Assembly: GCA_020849765.1 (NCBI GenBank)
Contig: JADLAY010000043.1
Location: forward strand, 1 to 64,000
DNA length: 64,000 nucleotides
Source of the DNA: Anaerolineae bacterium
GTDB lineage: Bacteria; Chloroflexota; Anaerolineae; Aggregatilineales; Phototrophicaceae
Direction of reading: 5' to 3'
Below the pieces are notes generated by a model that worked only from the letters and a program-made list of their open reading frames with translations, ran no database searches and had not been told where the DNA came from. The position numbers were made by a program, and so were the translations under genes. Within the stretch, counting starts at the first letter, position 1; every line of letters starts with the position of its first letter. This document shows positions 59,896-64,000 of the stretch, piece by piece.

Positions 59896-61604
59896 ACAGA
59901 TTGGACGTGACTCGAACATTGTTCGGGGGAAACGGTGGGGGGAATTCCCTCACCGTTTTTTGTTGCGTAGCGTCTGCGCTTCACCGTTTTTTCGCTGCGA
60001 CGTTTCTCGCGCTTGATATCACTTGCCAATGTGTTGAGGTAACCGAACGGTGTGCGCAGTTCCAAGTTTACCTGACCGTCATCATCCACGATGACTCTTT
60101 CAACAACTTGACGCAGCAACTCTTTTTGATCGCTGCGCTGCAAGCCATTATACAGCGTTCCAATCCTCGCGATAATTTCCAGCGCCAAGTCGAGGTTATC
60201 GACATGAACCTGCTGCTCCTGCTGCATGGTTTCGAGCGTTCGTCGTATGGTTTGCCGACGATCCTGCCATTCCGCCCACATGCTCTCCCAAATCTCATCT
60301 GAAATCTTACCTGCTGCATACAAGCGCGCCGCTCGCGCTTCTTCTTCTTCCACCTGTTTCAATGCGAACTGCAATTGGCTGCGCCGGTCCGGGCGCGTGT
60401 GTCCCATGCGCTCTTGAAGCTCGCTTGTGTAGCTGACACGGATGAGCGGAATCAGGTTTGGATCAACCTGAACTCGACGGATTTCGTGTTCAACGGCTGT
60501 GTCGATCACAGCGCATAGGAAACTTGCTTCGCCCGCGCCTTCAATCCGGTAGTAGGGTGTGCCACCACCACATCGTCCGGCATTAGATGTGGATCCGCTC
60601 ATTCGGCGCAGCTTGCCATCCTTCTGGCGGAAGAAAACCAGTCCTGTGAGCAGGTAAAACTGCTTACGCTGCACTGTGCGATGCGCATTTCGCCTTGCGA
60701 GGATTTCCTGCGCTCGTTCAAACTCCTCCGTCGTAACAATCGGCGTCCAGTTGCCGCGCACAGTCTTGGGCAAAACCCCGTTTCTCAGGCTGATGACCCA
60801 ACCCGCATACGTCCAGTTGTGAAACATGTTGCAGAGGGAGTTGATATTGGCTTTGCGCTTTCCTGCTCGCGTCAGTTCAATAAAGGGTCTGCCAGAGCGG
60901 TGACGGTAGCCGCGTTCGTGCAGAGTCTCAGCAATTTCCCGTACCGACATTCTGTCTTCTAGTAGCAGTTCCCACGCTTCGCGGATGATTTTCGCGCGTT
61001 CCGGGTCCTGTTCGATCCACTTATCCCAGCGACCCAAATCATTCCGCTTCTGACTATCGGTGCGCGCCGTAACGTTCCTATAACCATCGGGGGCGTAGCT
61101 TACATAGCCGCCACTCTTGCGCTTCGCCTGCTGTCCGCCGCGTGTGCGGATGCCCAGTAGTGCCGACTCACGTCTTGCAAGTGTGAAGGAAAGCGCAACC
61201 AGCACTCGATCGTCGGGATCCATTGGATCAAGGTCGGGAGAGTTGGCAAAGCGTACTGCTACGCCGAACTCGTTCAGTTCATCAATGGCACGCAGTGCCT
61301 CCGTGTCATTGCGCCCGAACCGATCCGCTCGCTCGACGATCACGTGCGAGAACTTGCGTGCGCGTGCATCTGCCAGAAGCTGCTGATAGCCGACACGGTT
61401 TGGCGTTTTGCCCGTCAAGACATCTACATACTCATTGATGACAGGCAGATCGGAATGCTCCAGCACGTTGCCTTCGATGATGGCACGCTGGCGTGCTCGT
61501 GAAAGCTCCGGTTTCTGGTGATCCTCGCTGCTTGTGCGCAGATAAATCGCCCAGCCCGGCTCCGGCAGCACAGGAGATGATTGGGAATGCCGATACTTGC
61601 TCAT
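59835..61604 (-). CDS. Large serine recombinase (element side, reads into tRNA-Asn)
   Basis: A 589-residue site-specific recombinase. The N-terminal catalytic domain has YLRTSSEDHQKPELSRARQR with the nucleophile Ser25 or Ser26, VIVERADRFGRND and LARRESALLGIRTRGG. The recombinase domain follows (about 170-330), then a coiled-coil region (about 420-490). The Cys pairs of the usual zinc ribbon are missing where LTGLVFFRQKDGKLRRMSG lies. The last 20 codons and the stop are encoded antisense to tRNA-Asn, so the native C-terminus may differ elsewhere. The ATG overlaps the stop of the second recombinase gene (ATGA). Confidence 0.87.
   Translation of the reverse strand: MSKYRHSQSSPVLPEPGWAIYLRTSSEDHQKPELSRARQRAIIEGNVLEHSDLPVINEYVDVLTGKTPNRVGYQQLLADARARKFSHVIVERADRFGRNDTEALRAIDELNEFGVAVRFANSPDLDPMDPDDRVLVALSFTLARRESALLGIRTRGGQQAKRKSGGYVSYAPDGYRNVTARTDSQKRNDLGRWDKWIEQDPERAKIIREAWELLLEDRMSVREIAETLHERGYRHRSGRPFIELTRAGKRKANINSLCNMFHNWTYAGWVISLRNGVLPKTVRGNWTPIVTTEEFERAQEILARRNAHRTVQRKQFYLLTGLVFFRQKDGKLRRMSGSTSNAGRCGGGTPYYRIEGAGEASFLCAVIDTAVEHEIRRVQVDPNLIPLIRVSYTSELQERMGHTRPDRRSQLQFALKQVEEEEARAARLYAAGKISDEIWESMWAEWQDRRQTIRRTLETMQQEQQVHVDNLDLALEIIARIGTLYNGLQRSDQKELLRQVVERVIVDDDGQVNLELRTPFGYLNTLASDIKREKRRSEKTVKRRRYATKNGEGIPPTVSPEQCSSHVQSVSTARIRTWNPPVNSRLLCR
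59930..59961 (+). terminator. Terminator downstream of tRNA-Asn
   Basis: AAACGGTG pairs with CACCGTTT, with further GGG/CCC pairing inside, followed by TTTTTT on the plus strand. It lies within the 3' part of the recombinase reading frame on the other strand. Confidence 0.7.
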
Positions 61605-62548
61605 GACGCCTGCTCATCCATGTCGCCGTCTTCCAACTGTTCTAGAAGTGCGAGACCGGCTTCAAAGTCTTCCGTCGAGATCAGCGGTTCCCAATTCCCT
61701 CGAATGGTCTTGGGCGGGATACCATCGCCTTCGTTCACCACCCATCCGGCATACGTCCAGTCCTGGAAGGCACGCAGCAGCTTCTCAGTGAGTGGTCGCC
61801 GCCTGCCAGTCTTGGATACCACAACGAAAGGCTTGCCATTTCGGTCACAGTAGCCTTTGGCGTGCAGCGCCTCCGCGATGGCACTCGGCGACATTTGTCC
61901 GGTCAGCAGAAGCACCCACGCTTCCCGCCAAATGTGGGCACGATCTGGATCGGGTTCAATCCAATGACTAATGCGTCCCATCGCGCTGCGTTTGTCAAGT
62001 TCGGTTTGACCATGCACATTGAGATAGCCATCGGGCGCGCGTCCGGCATAGCCGCCGCTTTCACGCTTTGCCTTCAAACCACCTTTTACGCGGATGCCCA
62101 TGAGTGCTGACTCGCGGCGCGCGAGCGCAAAGGTGAGCGTGACAAGGACGCGATCATCTGGATCGATAGGATCAAGGTCTGGTGCATTCGCAAAGCGCAC
62201 AGCGACGCCAAACTCGTGCAGTTCGTCAATTGCCCGCAACGCCTCGGTATCGTCACGTCCAAAACGATCAGCGCGTTCAACGACTACGTGCGAGAACTTG
62301 CCCGCGCGGGCGTCGGCGAGCATCTGCCGATAGGCTTTGCGTCGAGGGTCTTTCCCTGTCAGCACATCAATGTATTCCCCGTAGATCGGCAGATTTGACG
62401 AATCCAGGAGATTTATTTGGATCATAGTGCGCTGCCGTTCGCGTGACAATTCTGGTTTCTGGTTCTCGTCGCTGCTCGTCCTCAAATAGACTGCCCACCC
62501 TGGCTGGGGCGGAGCAGGGCTACGTTTCTTTCGCCTGTCTGCTGCCAT
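61601..62548 (-). CDS. Second serine recombinase, short form
   Basis: A 315-residue paralogue of the neighbouring recombinase. It shares YLRTSSDENQKPELSRERQR, VVVERADRFGRDD and ARRESALMGIRVKGG, so the catalytic residues are present. It ends after the recombinase domain and lacks the 270-residue C-terminal part. The frame is open and ends in TGA coupled by ATGA to the long form, so it looks like a designed short partner rather than a broken gene. GAGGT lies 7 bp before the ATG. Paired serine recombinases occur in SCC elements (CcrA/CcrB). Confidence 0.85.
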   Translation of the reverse strand: MAADRRKKRSPAPPQPGWAVYLRTSSDENQKPELSRERQRTMIQINLLDSSNLPIYGEYIDVLTGKDPRRKAYRQMLADARAGKFSHVVVERADRFGRDDTEALRAIDELHEFGVAVRFANAPDLDPIDPDDRVLVTLTFALARRESALMGIRVKGGLKAKRESGGYAGRAPDGYLNVHGQTELDKRSAMGRISHWIEPDPDRAHIWREAWVLLLTGQMSPSAIAEALHAKGYCDRNGKPFVVVSKTGRRRPLTEKLLRAFQDWTYAGWVVNEGDGIPPKTIRGNWEPLISTEDFEAGLALLEQLEDGDMDEQAS

Positions 62549-62562
62549 TGCTGTACCTCGCT

Positions 62563-62739
62563 CTACCTATGTTTCGGTTGTTCCCCTTCACAATACTGCA
62601 ATTCGTCTGGACGCTGATTTTTGGCACTGTTTTCTGCTGTCTTCGATTCATCGCCGTCTTGAGGGTTGGCGCTGGCGAGGATTTTTGCTGCCTTGAACAC
62701 TCGCTTGAGCATGGTCTCCGCTGTATCCAACTCATTCAT
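62563..62739 (-). CDS. Small helical protein of the element
   Basis: A 58-residue protein starting MNELDTAETMLKRVFKAAKIL with a strong AGGAG site 8 bp before the ATG. The first half is an amphipathic helix; the rest is polar with many Glu, Lys and Asn. It has no recognised family. It lies 14 bp before the short recombinase gene on the same strand and after the RHH gene, so it belongs to the same operon and could be a directionality factor or accessory protein. Confidence 0.55.
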   Translation of the reverse strand: MNELDTAETMLKRVFKAAKILASANPQDGDESKTAENSAKNQRPDELQYCEGEQPKHR

Positions 62740-62818
62740 GCAGACTCTCCTGTAACGAACGGTCATTTTCCTGCAGAGCTGAATGTTGCTGCGTCTGGTT
62801 TCATAGGAAACACTGCTT

Positions 62819-63016
62819 CTATTGAGGATTATTCATTTGCATCTCTTTTGACTCGGCGGTCTTCAGCTCGCGCTCGGTCACTGCCTGCTTGACCAACGTG
62901 AAAATGAGATTAGCGAGCGGACGATCTTCCTCGTCTGCCCATGATGCCAATTTGTCATAGAGCGATTGGGGTAGTCGAAAGGCGATTCGTGCTGCAAATG
63001 GGGCTTCACGATTCAT
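62819..63016 (-). CDS. Ribbon-helix-helix-like protein
   Basis: A 65-residue protein: a short strand (ARIAFRLPQSLYDKLASWADEE), then a helix (ANLIFTLVKQAVTERELK), the Arc/CopG-type ribbon-helix-helix layout. Such proteins bind DNA as dimers and usually repress their own operon. AAGGAG lies before the ATG. It is the first gene of the recombinase operon, with two palindromes just upstream as possible operators. Confidence 0.72.
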   Translation of the reverse strand: MNREAPFAARIAFRLPQSLYDKLASWADEEDRPLANLIFTLVKQAVTERELKTAESKEMQMNNPQ

Positions 63017-63059
63017 TTGGTTGCTCCTTAGAACTCACTGTGTCCTCAGCGTAACCGCT

Positions 63060-63087
63060 AGTTAACTGTGCGATGTGTAGTTCTACA
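63060..63087. promoter_or_regulatory. Two palindromes upstream of the RHH gene
   Basis: AGTTAACT (63060-63067) and TGTAG-TT-CTACA (63076-63087) are both perfect inverted repeats, with centres about 18 bp apart, in the 273-bp region between divergent operons. Pairs of small palindromes are typical RHH operators. No clear -35/-10 pair was seen; TTGACA at 63127 has no matching -10 at the right distance. Confidence 0.4.
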
Positions 63088-63289
63088 ACGTTCGTATGAC
63101 AAAGGCGGTGATGAGGTCAGCATAAATTGACAACCGAAGAATTTTTGCCAGCCAGCGCAGAAAATTCCCCGCATTACAACTAAGTATGCTTAAAATGGAC
63201 TTAATTCCCCTTTTTTTCTGCATCTCAAACCTTTATACTGGGTTCCCGTTTACGGATTTCACACATACAATTGACCGTGAGGTTCATCC

Positions 63290-63820
63290 TTGGCTATACG
63301 ACCCCATATCCACCGCTCGGTGGAGGTTGCTATTGACGCGCTTGGCTACGACTTCAAGGTGTTCAACATTGACGATTTCCTGCACCATGTTGCACGACAA
63401 AGGCACCGACCCGTAAGGGTACATACCGTTCCTCTCTCACATGACTTGTTTGGTTTCTGGTATCCAACACAAGAGACCGACTTCATTGCCATAAACGCGA
63501 ACCTCCACCACGTGCATCAACTCCACACGCTGCTTCACGAACTTGCTCATATGCTGCTCGGTCATCGCGGAACGGATTTGCGGTTGTTGCTCACCGAGGA
63601 TCTCGTTCACCAACTCAACCTCGTTCAGTCAGAAGGACATTTGCGATCTGCAAGCTCAATTGACCAAGCAGACAATCTGCAGGAGCGTGAAGCGGAACAG
63701 TTCGTCATGGTGATTCGTCGAAAATTGGTTTCAGTTCGGCGACTTCAAGAGTTATATGGAGAGCCGACCTCCAACGCAATGTTGAGACCCTATGTGCGTG
63801 GGCTAGACTTCAATAGCTGA
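63290..63820 (+). CDS. ImmA/IrrE-like metallopeptidase
   Basis: A 176-residue protein with the zinc-protease motif HELAHMLLGH (83-92) and a later acidic helix LQEREAEQFVMVI that supplies the third ligand, as in ImmA/IrrE (M78) peptidases. ImmA frees mobile elements such as ICEBs1 by cutting the ImmR repressor. No HTH domain is fused here. The start is a TTG with GAGGT 7 bp upstream; an in-frame ATG upstream is lacking. The next gene begins 3 bp after the stop. Low GC fits the element. Confidence 0.78.
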   Translation: MAIRPHIHRSVEVAIDALGYDFKVFNIDDFLHHVARQRHRPVRVHTVPLSHDLFGFWYPTQETDFIAINANLHHVHQLHTLLHELAHMLLGHRGTDLRLLLTEDLVHQLNLVQSEGHLRSASSIDQADNLQEREAEQFVMVIRRKLVSVRRLQELYGEPTSNAMLRPYVRGLDFNS

Positions 63821-63823
63821 TTG

Positions 63824-64000
63824 ATGAGCAATCAATTTCCGCTGCTTGGATTGAGCCTGATCCTCTGGATTTTTCTCGGCTATCGTTTTTTGCGTGCATT
63901 CACACGGCGACGGCTCACCGACCGCGCATCCCTCTATGCTTGGATCGTGTTTTTCCTGTGCTATCTGGTGGTCGCGCTGGATGTGCCCTCGGTTGAGCAA
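63824..64000 (+). CDS. Membrane protein, N-terminal part (cut by window edge)
   Basis: Only the first 59 codons are in the window, beginning MSNQFPLLGLSLILWIFLGY. Two membrane helices are visible (about 6-20 and 37-55) with a basic loop between (RAFTRRRLTDRA). The ATG lies 3 bp after the metallopeptidase stop, so the two are coupled. In actinobacteria, ImmA/IrrE-like genes are often followed by multipass MAB_1171c/DUF6545-type membrane proteins with a similar N-terminus. This resemblance is tentative. Confidence 0.6.
   Translation, partial: MSNQFPLLGLSLILWIFLGYRFLRAFTRRRLTDRASLYAWIVFFLCYLVVALDVPSVEQ

Larger units (their letters stand above)
59896..64000. mobile_element. Integrated element adjoining tRNA-Asn (right end outside window)
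   Basis: From tRNA-Asn to the window edge the base composition falls clearly compared with the chromosome to the left, and the genes are recombinases, small DNA-binding proteins and an ImmA/IrrE-like peptidase. No second copy of the tRNA 3' end was seen, so the other junction must lie beyond 64000. The left boundary at the tRNA 3' end is inferred. Confidence 0.65.

Noticed and set aside
63127-63160. TTGACA upstream of the ImmA/IrrE-like gene as a promoter
   Set aside because: No -10-like sequence lies 16-18 bp downstream.

Overview
The window is about 60% GC, densely packed, and reads as bacterial chromosome. Many genes are coupled by 4-bp ATGA-type overlaps. The gene content points to Chloroflexota, probably Anaerolineae or a relative. 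The indicators are a caa3-type oxygen reductase cluster with a YSHPxV motif in subunit I, a processive MGDG-synthase-like glycosyltransferase, DUF951, DUF4013 and DUF4864 proteins, Tat-exported sugar-binding proteins, and a RuMP-enzyme/geranylgeranyl-reductase operon. This assignment rests on gene content only and is of moderate confidence.

Left part (1-29.5 kb): the tail of an RraA-like gene; a three-gene sugar-type ABC locus (GntR/FCD regulator, solute-binding protein, and one polypeptide fusing both permeases); tRNA-Glu; a two-component set whose kinase has Tyr in place of the phospho-accepting His; two tandem signal peptidases I; an amine oxidase and a NapH-like ferredoxin; argS with a degenerate HIGH motif; dcd; a double-HTH protein; tRNA-Val; a MazF-like toxin without a visible antitoxin; groES-groEL under a CIRCE operator with a clear promoter; transporter and lipid/sugar genes; a TIR-membrane-SH3 protein; and DtxR and MocR regulators.

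Middle (29.5-50 kb): a cell-wall/division block on the minus strand (rsmH, ftsL-like, class B PBP, mraY). Directly upstream is a six-gene cytochrome c oxidase operon with two subunit III-like genes, followed divergently by a GT9 glycosyltransferase. Next is an operon of ferredoxin, geranylgeranyl reductase, YhhN, hxlA and hxlB, then a flippase and an ECF41 sigma factor coupled to an FAD oxidoreductase behind a candidate ECF41-type promoter.

Right part (50-64 kb): tRNA-Lys with a nearby decayed tRNA-like copy, a secreted CAP-domain protein, biotin ligase, a HIT protein, vapBC, a GMC oxidoreductase and a thiolase. From tRNA-Asn onward lies an integrated element of visibly lower GC. It carries two tandem large-serine-recombinase genes, the second of which reads into tRNA-Asn antisense, a 58-residue protein, a ribbon-helix-helix protein with nearby palindromes, and divergently an ImmA/IrrE-like metallopeptidase followed by a membrane protein cut by the window edge.

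The observations most worth following are the paired recombinases at tRNA-Asn with their cargo, the His-less kinase with two intact receivers, the ECF41 module, and the argS motif change.
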